Position numbers and translations under genes: made by a program. From the NCBI RefSeq assembly GCF_003664035.1, contig NZ_RCCK01000012.1, forward strand, positions 558,001 through 622,000: 64,000 nucleotides of DNA, written 5' to 3'. The number at the start of each line of letters is the position of its first letter. The first letter of the stretch is position 1. Below, piece after piece: positions 17,181 to 25,325 of the stretch. The DNA is from Pedobacter alluvionis (lineage in GTDB: Bacteria; Bacteroidota; Bacteroidia; Sphingobacteriales; Sphingobacteriaceae). Under the pieces are notes generated by a model, which did not search any database, was not told where the DNA came from, and saw only the letters and a list, made by a program, of their open reading frames with translations.

Positions 17181-19181
17181 TTAATCTTTCGGTACTAAGT
17201 GCTGCAAATCTGGATCATTCTTAATTCTTTCCAGCTCATTTGTTATAATTTTGATTACATCTGTTTTGATCTGCTTATAGTTGGCTTCAATTTCTTGTTT
17301 CATGGTGTCTTTTCCTTCATTATCCTCGAATAGTGCGATCTGTGGGATTTTTTGATATTGTTTGGTTTCTTGCGCTACCTTTTCGTTATCAACAATGATT
17401 TCTGCATGGAAAATTTTCTGTTCAATCCGTTCCTCAAAATTATCTGATACAGCACCCACAAATACACCTTGGGTCAGTGTTGAAATTTTGGAAGCCGGTA
17501 TTAAACTGTCAAGTTGTGTTGAGATTGAAGTGGATTTATCATTTCGATTGATGCTCAGGCTTTGTCGTTTCTGCAGAACCTTCCCAAAACGTTCAGATAA
17601 ACTTTTTGCGGTCTCTCCAACCACCTGTCCACTGAATATATTGCCTACCGTATTCTGGATAACCTTAGCTTCTTTATCGCCATAATCACGTATTAATTGT
17701 GAAAAATCCTGAAAACCCAGGCAAACAGCAACCTTATTACTACGAGCCGTTGCGATCAAATTGTCCAGTCCCCTGAAGTAAATCGTGGGTAGTTCATCTA
17801 TGATCACAGAACTTTTTAGTTGCCCTTTCTTATTGATCAGTTTGACAATTCTGGAATTGTACAGCCCAAGAGCAGCTGAGTAAATATTCTGACGGTCAGG
17901 ATTATTGCCGACACAAAGTATTTTAGGTTCATTTGGATTATTGATATCCAATGAAAAATCATCACCGGTCATTACCCAGTAGAGTTGAGGCGAGATCATT
18001 CTGGAGAGTGGAATTTTCGCAGAAGCAATCTGTCCCTGTAGTTGATCCTGCGCTCCTCCCTGCCAGGCATCCATAAAAGGTGAAAGGTAATTTTCCAGAT
18101 CGGGATAAGAAGTAAGAATGGTAAATACATCCGAATACTTTTTGTTCAGCAATTCAATAGCATGGGGAAAAGTGCAGTATCTGCCATTATCATAGATCTT
18201 AAGAAACCAGATAATAGCTGCCAAGAGAATTATCGGAGACTCAACAAAGAAATCCCCTTGTTTCTGAATCCAGCTTCGGTTAAGATTAAGCATAATCGTG
18301 TATGCTGATTCATAAGCATCTGATATATCCGTCATGAAATCCGGATTGATCGGATTGCAGCGATGGCTTTTGCGTGGATCGTCGAAATTGATCACATAGA
18401 ATTTTGGCTTTACCTCGTATTTATCGGTATGCTTTAAAAGATGATTGTAGGCAATTGTAGAAAGGTCATCGAACTTGAAATCGTAGATATACATGGAGAA
18501 GCCCTTTTCGATCTGCTGCTTGATAAAGTTGTTGACCACAGCATAGGATTTCCCAGAACCCGGTGTTCCCAGCACAATGGTGGCCCTGAAAGGATTCACA
18601 ATGTTAATCCAGCCATTATGCTGTTTTTTGTTGTACCAGAACCTGGTAGGTAAGTTGACGGAATATTCGTTTTCCATCAGTTTGGTTTCCTGCATGAAAC
18701 TTTCGTTTTCCATATTGAAAACATCATCCATCAGGTTGTCTTTAAGCAGCCTGCTCATCCACACACCTGATACCATGAGACATATGTAGCCCAGGCTTAA
18801 ACTAAGCGTATAAAAGAAAACTGCTGTGTCAACAGCTAGCTTGAGTAATGGGGTGTTGAGAAAAAACAGTATAAACCCCGCCGCCAGTGCGATGTGAATT
18901 TTCTTCCAGGTAATCTTTTCATTTTTAACGCCTTTGGTGCCGAGGCAGCTCAAAGCGAGCAGCAAGATCGAAAAAGTCTTGGTGTAGAGTGGATGCGAAA
19001 ATAAGCCTGCTGTATTCTGAAAGTTTACCAGGACTTTATTGATCAGGTCAAGGTTCCAGTGCTGTTCAAGGAAAAATCCATAGCAATACCAATAAAGGTG
19101 AATGAGCACTATAATTATGCTTACTGCCCGCATAAATCCCATGATTTTAGCGAGACCTCTTAAATCGTCTTCTCCTTGCAT
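17181..19181 (-). CDS. mobC: Type IV coupling protein, MobC/TraG-VirD4 family (YWFCY type)
   Basis: 666 residues. The N-terminus has several membrane segments within residues 15-150, including the YWYCYGFF stretch that names the YWFCY domain of Bacteroidota coupling proteins. The cytosolic ATPase has Walker A GTPGSGKSYAVV (about 205-216) and Walker B SVIIDELPTIYF (about 460-470), then VCLGFQDFSQLIRDYG and the TraG C-terminal region. VirD4-type hexamers bring the relaxosome to the secretion channel. It is transcribed leftward like mobA/mobB, but separated from them by a rightward SMI1/KNR4 gene. The ATG at 19181 fits the family length. Confidence 0.93.
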   Translation of the reverse strand: MQGEDDLRGLAKIMGFMRAVSIIIVLIHLYWYCYGFFLEQHWNLDLINKVLVNFQNTAGLFSHPLYTKTFSILLLALSCLGTKGVKNEKITWKKIHIALAAGFILFFLNTPLLKLAVDTAVFFYTLSLSLGYICLMVSGVWMSRLLKDNLMDDVFNMENESFMQETKLMENEYSVNLPTRFWYNKKQHNGWINIVNPFRATIVLGTPGSGKSYAVVNNFIKQQIEKGFSMYIYDFKFDDLSTIAYNHLLKHTDKYEVKPKFYVINFDDPRKSHRCNPINPDFMTDISDAYESAYTIMLNLNRSWIQKQGDFFVESPIILLAAIIWFLKIYDNGRYCTFPHAIELLNKKYSDVFTILTSYPDLENYLSPFMDAWQGGAQDQLQGQIASAKIPLSRMISPQLYWVMTGDDFSLDINNPNEPKILCVGNNPDRQNIYSAALGLYNSRIVKLINKKGQLKSSVIIDELPTIYFRGLDNLIATARSNKVAVCLGFQDFSQLIRDYGDKEAKVIQNTVGNIFSGQVVGETAKSLSERFGKVLQKRQSLSINRNDKSTSISTQLDSLIPASKISTLTQGVFVGAVSDNFEERIEQKIFHAEIIVDNEKVAQETKQYQKIPQIALFEDNEGKDTMKQEIEANYKQIKTDVIKIITNELERIKNDPDLQHLVPKD

Positions 19182-19381
19182 TTTGTTGTTTTAATGTTAG
19201 GAGCTCAAGCTAAATCAAGATATAAATGGGTATTATAAACTGGCACTTGTTGGCGGTACTTGGCGTCAAATGGCGCTAGATCTTAAGGGTAAGCTTTTGG
19301 GATATTAAAATCAATCCGGGATTTAACTTGGATAACGAACTTTGGATTTCACCAGAAATCCGTAATTTAGAAACTAAAAAC

Positions 19382-19987
19382 ATGGATCAGACAGCACAAC
19401 AGTATATATCCGGACTGAAAAAAGCGTACTCCGAGAATCAGGCAGGAGAATCCTGGGATCACTTTGAAAAAATTAAGCATGGAGCGAGCCACGAAGATAT
19501 TGAAAGGCTTTTCGGGATCTACCCGGATATTCCGGATGCCCTTGTCTGCCTGCTAAAATATGTAGACGGAACGTATTGGCGGGAATATGAGGGGGAAGAA
19601 ATTGCTTTTTATTTTCTCGGCTCCGACATGCAAGGATATCCATATTACCTACTGTCCTCTCGAGAAATGATCGAAGATAAGGATATGGCAGTTAAATATT
19701 ATTCGGATTATATTGACCGTAAATATCAGGAAGTAGAGATCAATAAAAAAATCACCGGCACAACAAAAGGCCTGAAATGGCTTCACTTTTCAGATTGCAT
19801 GAACAATGGCGGAACTTCACAGTTGTTCATTGATTTCAGTCCTTCAGAAACAGGAACAAAGGGCCAGATTATAAGATTTTTACATGATCCGGATGAGTTC
19901 AGTGTCATTGCAGACAGCTTTGAAGAATATTTACAGCAACTGATTGATAAAGAATACGACTTTATTAATGAAGACGTACTGGAGTAA
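19382..19987 (+). CDS. SMI1/KNR4-family protein
   Basis: 201 residues from the ATG at 19382 (MDQTAQQYISGLKKAY); a TTG at 19328 in frame is less likely. The body matches the SMI1/KNR4 (SUKH) fold: HGASHEDIERLFGIYPDIPDALVCLLKYVDG, then YFLGSDMQGYPYYLLSSREM and a C-terminal SVIADSFEEYLQQLI. SUKH proteins are best known as immunity partners of polymorphic toxins, but stand-alone copies exist on Bacteroidota ICEs. Here no toxin gene is adjacent: it lies alone, rightward, between the leftward mobC and mobB. It may protect against toxins of recipients, or serve an unknown role in the mob module. Confidence 0.8.
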   Translation: MDQTAQQYISGLKKAYSENQAGESWDHFEKIKHGASHEDIERLFGIYPDIPDALVCLLKYVDGTYWREYEGEEIAFYFLGSDMQGYPYYLLSSREMIEDKDMAVKYYSDYIDRKYQEVEINKKITGTTKGLKWLHFSDCMNNGGTSQLFIDFSPSETGTKGQIIRFLHDPDEFSVIADSFEEYLQQLIDKEYDFINEDVLE

Positions 19988-20028
19988 AAGAGAGCTGTTG
20001 TATGATTACCCACTACCGGAATGAGGAA

Positions 20029-21336
20029 TTAAGTTTGCCGACCAGGTTTTCGTTTTTTCTTTTTCTTCATTTGGTTTTCAAATATTAGCTCATCATAATC
20101 TTCGCCTTGAGATTGTGGAAGCAAACCATCTAGGCTTTCTAAAAAGCCTCCCTCATCCTGAGCATTTGAATTTTGAGTTCCATAAAGAAAATCAAACAGA
20201 TGATGCGGCTTTTCAGCGGTGTTTTTGACGTATTTTTTTTGAGGATTTTTGGCAGTTTGGGATTGTTTTTCAGTTGTATGTTTTGGTCTTTTTTGATGGT
20301 TCCACCATTCATTAAATACATTGGCAGAACATTGTTTACCCAAGCGCGAACCATTCCACACGGTCTTCGAGTTGTGATCAATAAAGGTGATCCCATAGAC
20401 ACGACCGTCTTCATTGCGACGGACAACCGTATTGATCCCCTGCTCCTGCAATTGTTTTTTAAAACTGACTTCATCGGTGGAGGTTTGCATTGCCATCTCT
20501 ACCGTACTGATAAGCATTATTTTGGAAGGCTCCTTATTCAATTCTTCTTTGGATCTTTCGAAATGCTGTCGAAGAAAAGGTAATCCAGCCTTTTTACCAA
20601 ATAATGAAGCCTTTAGCGGATTGCCTGTTTTCTCCCCATTTTCATTAAGGGCTGAGTAAATAAGTCCTTCTTTTTCTATTCCATCAAGTTCACCTTTAAC
20701 TAATTCGCTGGTCACATTAAAAAGCGATAGCAGGGCATTGTATTCTCCCATGCTTTGAAATTTATAATAGGCTGGCAGATGACGCACTACTGAAGCAATC
20801 TGGCTTTTTAGGTTTCCTTTCCGGTAATCAATCGGGCGGAATATTTTATGATTTTGCGACTGCTCGTTCGGTACTGTTGGTAGCAGCCCATATTTTATTT
20901 CTAACTCCCTGGTAATGTTAACAGAACGCCTTTTATCGAATTTGTCGGATATTTTTCGACCTTCCTCATCTATGCAGACCGAGACGATATGAATATGGGT
21001 ACGGTCAATATCGGTATGTTTAAAAACCACATATGGCTGATTTCCATAACCCATTTGCTCCATGTAGTCCTGTGCAATGTCCTGAAACTTTTCATCACTC
21101 ACCTGGTCGTTAGGATTTGGATTGAGTGAGATATGCAGGACCGGCTTTTCTGTTTTATTATTTGCGATCAGATATGGCTCGAAAGAGCGGACTAATTGTG
21201 ACACAGTGTATCTACCGTCTGGCGTTTCGATCATTTTGTGGGTAGCGATGATCTGACCATTTTCATTGTCTACCTTTAGCTTATTATAAGCAAGGGCACC
21301 AAATAAATTCTCTCCCCTACCGATTTTCGCGATCAT
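20029..21336 (-). CDS. mobB: Relaxase/mobilisation nuclease MobB
   Basis: 435 residues from the ATG at 21336 (MIAKIGRGENLFGALAYN). The N-terminal relaxase domain has an early tyrosine (Tyr18, in ALAYNKLKV), the likely DNA-attacking residue, and the metal-binding histidine motif DRTHIHIVSV (His114, His116), followed by GRKISDKFDKRRS. The C-terminal 150 residues are polar and end in a strongly basic tail (KKKKKRKPGRQT). Relaxases nick oriT and lead the strand into the recipient. The start lies one base past the mobA stop, so the two are translationally coupled; an upstream ATG at 21369 would overlap mobA and lacks conservation. Confidence 0.93.
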   Translation of the reverse strand: MIAKIGRGENLFGALAYNKLKVDNENGQIIATHKMIETPDGRYTVSQLVRSFEPYLIANNKTEKPVLHISLNPNPNDQVSDEKFQDIAQDYMEQMGYGNQPYVVFKHTDIDRTHIHIVSVCIDEEGRKISDKFDKRRSVNITRELEIKYGLLPTVPNEQSQNHKIFRPIDYRKGNLKSQIASVVRHLPAYYKFQSMGEYNALLSLFNVTSELVKGELDGIEKEGLIYSALNENGEKTGNPLKASLFGKKAGLPFLRQHFERSKEELNKEPSKIMLISTVEMAMQTSTDEVSFKKQLQEQGINTVVRRNEDGRVYGITFIDHNSKTVWNGSRLGKQCSANVFNEWWNHQKRPKHTTEKQSQTAKNPQKKYVKNTAEKPHHLFDFLYGTQNSNAQDEGGFLESLDGLLPQSQGEDYDELIFENQMKKKKKRKPGRQT

Positions 21337-21337
21337 C

Positions 21338-21775
21338 TTATTCCTCTTTTTTAAAATGCTTTGCTTCAAATTCCTGTGTCAGACGGATGATTTCCTGGCA
21401 TAATTTCGCCATTTCAACCGTTGCTTTTTCCAGTTTAAAGAGATATGCAGCTGCTTTTTTCTCTGAAAAATTGCGATACAAAAGCTTCACAATCTGGTTA
21501 TAATTTACCCCTACCGCCCTGAATTGTCCGTATAAAGTCGTGAGCCGCATGTAATAGTCCATTTCAGATTTATCAATTTTGACTGTCTTAATCACCTTTT
21601 CGAAAACGCAAGCCGTTATAAAATGGGCCATTACTTTCATACCGGACTGTTCAAAAAGAGACAGGAACCGTGCGTTTTCTTCTGAATTCAAACTGATTGA
21701 ATACCGAAAGGTAGCAGGATCTTTTTTGGGCTTACGGCCAATTTTTCTTGTTTTCTTTTGACTACTATCTTCCAT
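21338..21775 (-). CDS. mobA: Relaxosome accessory protein MobA
   Basis: 145 residues from the ATG at 21775 (MEDSSQKKTRKIGRKPKK); the longer frame to 21910 runs through the oriT-like hairpins and is rejected. The basic N-terminus is followed by a ribbon-helix-helix-like region (TFRYSISLNSEENARFLSLF), then ITACVFEK and a helical C-terminus (GVNYNQIVKLLYRNFSEKKA), the layout of MobC/MobA-type accessory proteins that bind oriT and load the relaxase. It is immediately upstream of mobB in the same leftward operon and immediately downstream of the hairpin cluster. Confidence 0.88.
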   Translation of the reverse strand: MEDSSQKKTRKIGRKPKKDPATFRYSISLNSEENARFLSLFEQSGMKVMAHFITACVFEKVIKTVKIDKSEMDYYMRLTTLYGQFRAVGVNYNQIVKLLYRNFSEKKAAAYLFKLEKATVEMAKLCQEIIRLTQEFEAKHFKKEE

Positions 21776-21798
21776 AATCAATCCATTATAAATTACAT

Positions 21799-21933
21799 AA
21801 ACTTCGACTCCGGAGAAGTTTTCCAGCCCCCTGCAAGAGCAAGGGTTTTGAGCTGCGGAACTCATTTCCAGCAGCTCAAAACACACCTTGCTGTGTTCCG
21901 GTGAACACAAGAATCCGTCCTTCGGACCGGATT
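21799..21933. other. Hairpin cluster upstream of mobA: candidate oriT
   Basis: Four inverted repeats within 135 bp, directly in front of mobA. IR1: AAACTTC/GAAGTTT (21799-21821). IR2: TTTTGAGCTGC/GCAGCTCAAAA, a perfect 11-bp stem with a 14-base loop (21846-21881). IR3: GTGTTC-CGGT-GAACAC (21893-21908). IR4: AATCCGTCC/GGAC-C-GGATT with one bulged base (21912-21933). No coding frame fits. Clusters of hairpins next to a relaxosome operon are typical of origins of transfer. The nick site itself cannot be read from sequence alone. Confidence 0.6.
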
Positions 21934-22073
21934 ACAGATAGCAGGGAAAAAGGCGCAATGCTCTTTAGCGTAGTGTCCATTTTGTCGGGTTGTTTTTGTT
22001 TAAATCGATCTTTAAAAATCATTTTACAAAGTAAAGAGCTGTCAACAAAAGAATTGCACTGTGCAGTAGCGCC

Positions 22074-22104
22074 AAACACTGCCTTTGATGTGCTAAACAC
22101 TGCC
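22074..22104. repeat. Two direct copies of AAACACTGCC, 21 bp apart
   Basis: GCCAAACACTGCC and GCTAAACACTGCC start 21 bp apart (decamer cores at 22074-22083 and 22095-22104), two helical turns. They lie in the 695-bp non-coding stretch between mobA and traA. Spacing on the same DNA face suggests a site for a dimeric regulator or relaxosome protein. Confidence 0.5.
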
Positions 22105-22221
22105 ACATATCAATCAGTGGATAAATCAATCGCTTCATTTGCTGTATAATTTTAAAGCAGGCAGTAAAAAATGGAGGTCAGTCTGGAAACAAAAAGGAAC
22201 TACGCACAGGCAGCAAGGAAT

Positions 22222-22273
22222 AAAAGCATAAGGTTTTAAAAGCATAAAACTTTAAAAGCGCAAAAGCATAAAA
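22222..22273. repeat. Iteron-like AAAAGC array with 16/16/8-bp period
   Basis: AAAAGC begins at 22222, 22238, 22254 and 22262. Three of the four copies read AAAAGCATAA; the one at 22254 reads AAAAGCGC. A further imperfect hairpin (AGGTGTT...AACACCT, about 22280-22313) follows before traA. Regular phased repeats in front of a ParA-like gene resemble a partition or replication iteron set, or operator sites. The rest of the mobA-traA gap shows no gene. Confidence 0.5.
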
Positions 22274-22470
22274 ACAGTAAGGTGTTTTTCTTTTTGCAGG
22301 GTTTAACACCTGCTGTACAATATAGGTGGCACGGCAAATATGAATGCAGATCACCGTACAGGATTAAAGCTAAAAGGCTTGGCTGGAATATATGAATGAA
22401 AGGATATGCAAATGCACGATTATTTATTCCCAAATAACAGGTTAAGAAATAAACAATAAAATTTTACATC

Positions 22471-23238
22471 ATGGAAAGCATAACGAAAACTTTAAAAATA
22501 AGCTTCTACACCCAAAAGGGCGGTGTGGGAAAATCTACAATGACCACCTTAATGGCAAGTGTACTTCACTACCGTTTAGGCTTTAATGTAGTGGTTATGG
22601 ACTGTGACTTTCCGCAGTACAGCCTGATGGGTATGAGGGAACGTGACAAGAAAACTATTATGGAGAATGACTACCATAAGAAGGCAGCCATGAAGCAATT
22701 TCATTCCATCAATAAAAAAGCATACCCTGTTTTCAAATGCAAGGCCGAAACGGCGTTGGATCAGGCGTCAGAATATGTAAGCCAGTCTGCGGTTAAGCCG
22801 GATATTATATTTTTTGACCTCCCAGGCACTGCTAACACCAAAGGGGTGCTGACAACATTGAAAGCAATGCACTATATTTTTTCACCTATGACAGCTGACC
22901 GTTTGGTCGTGGAAAGTACATTGGGATTTACGAAGGCTTTTCTTGGACTTCCGCAAACGGACAATGGCAATACGGAGCAAGAAATATGGCTGTTCTGGAA
23001 CCAGGTAGATGGCAGGGAAAAGACTGGATTGTATGATGCCTATGAAAGTGTTATTAATGGGATCAACCTGCCTATCATGGAAACGAAAATAATGGATAGC
23101 AAGCGTTTCCGAAAGGAAACAGACGGCACAGAAAGTTATGTATTCAGGTCAAGTCTGTTGCCTGCTGAAATGCCGCTCCTGAAAGCAACCCGAATGGATT
23201 TGTTCGTCAACGAATTTTTAAAAATCACTCATCTGTAA
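22471..23238 (+). CDS. traA: ParA-family ATPase TraA
   Basis: 255 residues. Deviant Walker A QKGGVGKSTMTTL (about 15-27) and Walker A' region VVVMDCDFPQYS (about 40-51) put it in the ParA/MinD/Soj superfamily; DIIFFDLPGTAN is the Walker B-like segment. In Bacteroidota ICEs this gene opens the tra cluster and is named traA. ParA proteins bind DNA non-specifically when ATP-bound and move or position DNA or protein cargo, so a role in element maintenance or in placing the transfer machinery is likely. It follows the repeat-rich gap and begins a rightward series with the DUF3408 gene 10 bp downstream. Confidence 0.88.
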   Translation: MESITKTLKISFYTQKGGVGKSTMTTLMASVLHYRLGFNVVVMDCDFPQYSLMGMRERDKKTIMENDYHKKAAMKQFHSINKKAYPVFKCKAETALDQASEYVSQSAVKPDIIFFDLPGTANTKGVLTTLKAMHYIFSPMTADRLVVESTLGFTKAFLGLPQTDNGNTEQEIWLFWNQVDGREKTGLYDAYESVINGINLPIMETKIMDSKRFRKETDGTESYVFRSSLLPAEMPLLKATRMDLFVNEFLKITHL

Positions 23239-23248
23239 AAATTAAGTT

Positions 23249-23653
23249 ATGGCATCTGATAATAAAAGCAAGGGCTTTGAAAAGCCTGATGTCGATGAAG
23301 ACTACCTGATGAATGTGATCAGCGGGGATGAGACTTTTAATCCACAGACCACTGATCAGAACCGGAAAACCCAAAAGGATGACAAACCCAGGGTAAAAGT
23401 GCGGGCTGGTTTATCTAAGAAAGCAGACTATGAGGAACTATTTCTGGTCAACCGTTTCCCATCAGGACGCAACGGCAAGGTCGTTTATATACGTCCTGAA
23501 TATCATGAAAGGTTACTGCGTATTGTGCAGTTAACCAGGGAAGAAAAGACGACACTCTACTCCTACATTGATAATATCCTTGAACACCATTTCAGAGAGT
23601 TTGGGGAAGATATCACCCATTATTTCAACGAACGTTTTAAGCCCATTTTATAA
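23249..23653 (+). CDS. DUF3408-family conjugation protein
   Basis: 134 residues. The N-terminal half is polar and variable; the C-terminal half is the strongly conserved DUF3408 region: VNRFPSGRNGKVVYIRPEYH, ERLLRIVQLTREEKTTLYSY, then IDNILEHHFREFGEDI. The last part has the spacing of a ribbon-helix-helix DNA-binding fold, which would suit a partner for the ParA-like TraA just upstream (possible ParB/centromere-binding role, inferred). Its stop TAA overlaps the ATG of a 26-codon frame (TAATG). Confidence 0.85.
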   Translation: MASDNKSKGFEKPDVDEDYLMNVISGDETFNPQTTDQNRKTQKDDKPRVKVRAGLSKKADYEELFLVNRFPSGRNGKVVYIRPEYHERLLRIVQLTREEKTTLYSYIDNILEHHFREFGEDITHYFNERFKPIL

Positions 23654-23733
23654 TGAAAAAGTTCAGTAAAAATAAGAGCACTGAAAATCATGTTACCATG
23701 TTTGAAGATATGATTCCACAGGAGTTCGACTAA
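23653..23733 (+). CDS. Possible 26-residue peptide gene
   Basis: The frame MKKFSKNKSTENHV... ends in TMFEDMIPQEFD. Its ATG overlaps the DUF3408 stop in TAATG, which favours coupled translation, and it ends 32 bp before traD. It is polar with a basic start and an acidic end and has no domain. It may be real or a chance frame; its conservation in other ICEs is untested. Confidence 0.35.
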   Translation: MKKFSKNKSTENHVTMFEDMIPQEFD

Positions 23734-23765
23734 AAATATAAAAGTTTGTTCTAAAAAATGGCATT

Positions 23766-24398
23766 ATGGAAACAGTTATAGTAATCTGCCTTTTGGTAGT
23801 CATCGCACTTTTGTTGCACGATAAAATCAGCATCAATAGCCAAGCAACAAAAGTAGAAAAGGAGAGTAAAACGGATAGCATCCTACCCGATATCATTGGG
23901 CATTCAAAGCGGCAGCAAAGACAGATCGTGCCAAACACTGCCTCTAAAAGCCAAAAAGAAAGCCTGGTGGAGGAAGGGAATAATTTTGATGAAGAAATCA
24001 AGGAGAAAGATTTCAAAAGACAAATTCCGCAGGAAGAGCTGGATGAAATTTTCAGTACGGCTACAGTTGATCTTGAAGAAGAGGAAGAAGAATGGAACAG
24101 GTACGAATTTGCTGATGGTGATGCCGGTTTTGCCCAGGGGGTTACCTTTGAAGAACTTGGAACCGTGGGGATGATACTTCGACAAGAAGTCGGAGAACCA
24201 TCCATGCAAATAAAAGCGGCAGACATCGTTCACAAAATACAGGGAACCGAGCTTTTCGCCCTATTGGAAAATTCGACTGAAAACGCTTCACGGCAAATCG
24301 CCGAACTTCTGGACAGCAGGCTGTCACTGGGAGTAGATTCCGGCTCTTCCACTTTGCGGAATAATCTTGATGATTTTGATATTGGAGAATTCATTTGA
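23766..24398 (+). CDS. traD: Conjugation protein TraD (Bacteroidota type)
   Basis: 210 residues. A single N-terminal hydrophobic segment (ETVIVICLLVVIALLLHDK, residues 2-20) anchors it in the membrane. An acidic cytosolic or periplasmic body follows: IPQEELDEIFSTATVDL, an EEEEEEW run, then GFAQGVTFEELGTVGMILRQ and the conserved end NNLDDFDIGEFI. This matches the protein annotated TraD next to DUF3408 genes in Bacteroidota ICEs; it is unrelated to the F-plasmid TraD coupling protein. Its job in transfer is unknown. Confidence 0.75.
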   Translation: METVIVICLLVVIALLLHDKISINSQATKVEKESKTDSILPDIIGHSKRQQRQIVPNTASKSQKESLVEEGNNFDEEIKEKDFKRQIPQEELDEIFSTATVDLEEEEEEWNRYEFADGDAGFAQGVTFEELGTVGMILRQEVGEPSMQIKAADIVHKIQGTELFALLENSTENASRQIAELLDSRLSLGVDSGSSTLRNNLDDFDIGEFI

Positions 24399-24454
24399 GG
24401 CAGGTCTCTTTATTTCGAACTGAAGGGATAAAACAACCCTAAAAATAAAGATAT

Positions 24455-25267
24455 ATGGAACGTGAATTACCGCTCATTACTATCGAAGGAACTGACTTTC
24501 TTGTAGATGTAAACAAGCTGGAACTTAGAGAGAAAGCAAATCCGAAGAACATTATCGCATATGAAGACATGGAAGAAGTGGATGATGGATATTCATTCCG
24601 ATATAGCAGGCTGGAGAAAAATGTTTCAATCAACGTTAACCTGGAAGTTGTGACCATTAAGATTCCGGAATTTGTAAAATTAGACCCGGAAGGCATGGCA
24701 GCTAAATACAACATTGATGACGTGAACGGCAAGACCGATTTCGAAGTAATGGTCGACCAGGAAGCCTACGATTTGCGTGTAAAGAAAGGAATGTTGCCAA
24801 CTGTTGAAATTGCAGGACATACCTTTTATGTCGATATGCGAATGGACAAACTTCGCCCTAAGGACGAATTTCTGTCTAAGGGTATCGTGTTCTCTGATAT
24901 AGAATCTTACTACGATCGTGACAAAAGGGAATATACCATACCTTATAATCCAAAAACATATGAATTCCAGGAGCCTGATTACGTAAACATTAAAGAGTTT
25001 CCAAAAGATTTAATTGCGGTAAGTTTTCCACATGAAAGGTTATTAGATAGAATTGGCTGGAACAGGAAGTATTTTGATGATCTTAAATCCGGCCTGTTAA
25101 AATGTGGTTTGAATTTGCGCTTTACTGCAAAGCGAGTTCCGTGGAAAAAAACTTTTCTTGCAGGTGTGATTCAAATCAATATCAGACCTGATGATACGCC
25201 AAAAAAAATAGAAGAAAAAAAGCAAACCCATCCAAAGCAGATAAAACTTAAAGGCCGCAGGATGTAG
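24455..25267 (+). CDS. Conserved ICE protein of unknown function with internal duplication
   Basis: 270 residues, soluble. Two related units are visible: ELPLITIEGTDFLVDVNKL (residues 3-21) and MLPTVEIAGHTFYVDMRMDKL (about 111-131), each followed by a stretch of R-x-K then an acidic, aromatic segment. The C-terminal 90 residues hold DLIAVSFPHERLLDRIGWNRK and end in the basic tail KQIKLKGRRM. Similar proteins occur in the same place in other Bacteroidota ICEs, as far as I recall without an assigned function. The tail resembles that of the DUF3945 protein (TKSKGRKI). It is the last rightward gene before a leftward insertion interrupts the tra series. Confidence 0.7.
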   Translation: MERELPLITIEGTDFLVDVNKLELREKANPKNIIAYEDMEEVDDGYSFRYSRLEKNVSINVNLEVVTIKIPEFVKLDPEGMAAKYNIDDVNGKTDFEVMVDQEAYDLRVKKGMLPTVEIAGHTFYVDMRMDKLRPKDEFLSKGIVFSDIESYYDRDKREYTIPYNPKTYEFQEPDYVNIKEFPKDLIAVSFPHERLLDRIGWNRKYFDDLKSGLLKCGLNLRFTAKRVPWKKTFLAGVIQINIRPDDTPKKIEEKKQTHPKQIKLKGRRM

Positions 25268-25325
25268 GTTTACTTACTATGTAATTTAATCAACTATATT
25301 TTAGGATACGGAATCTCTTATTGTT

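Noticed and set aside
21776..21910. Longer mobA reading frame
   Set aside because: It runs through the inverted repeats of the oriT candidate and has a cysteine-rich sequence unlike the family.
22201..22320. Possible CRISPR-like array in the AAAAGC repeat region
   Set aside because: Repeats are only 6-11 bp, periods are 8-16 bp and there are no spacers or cas genes.
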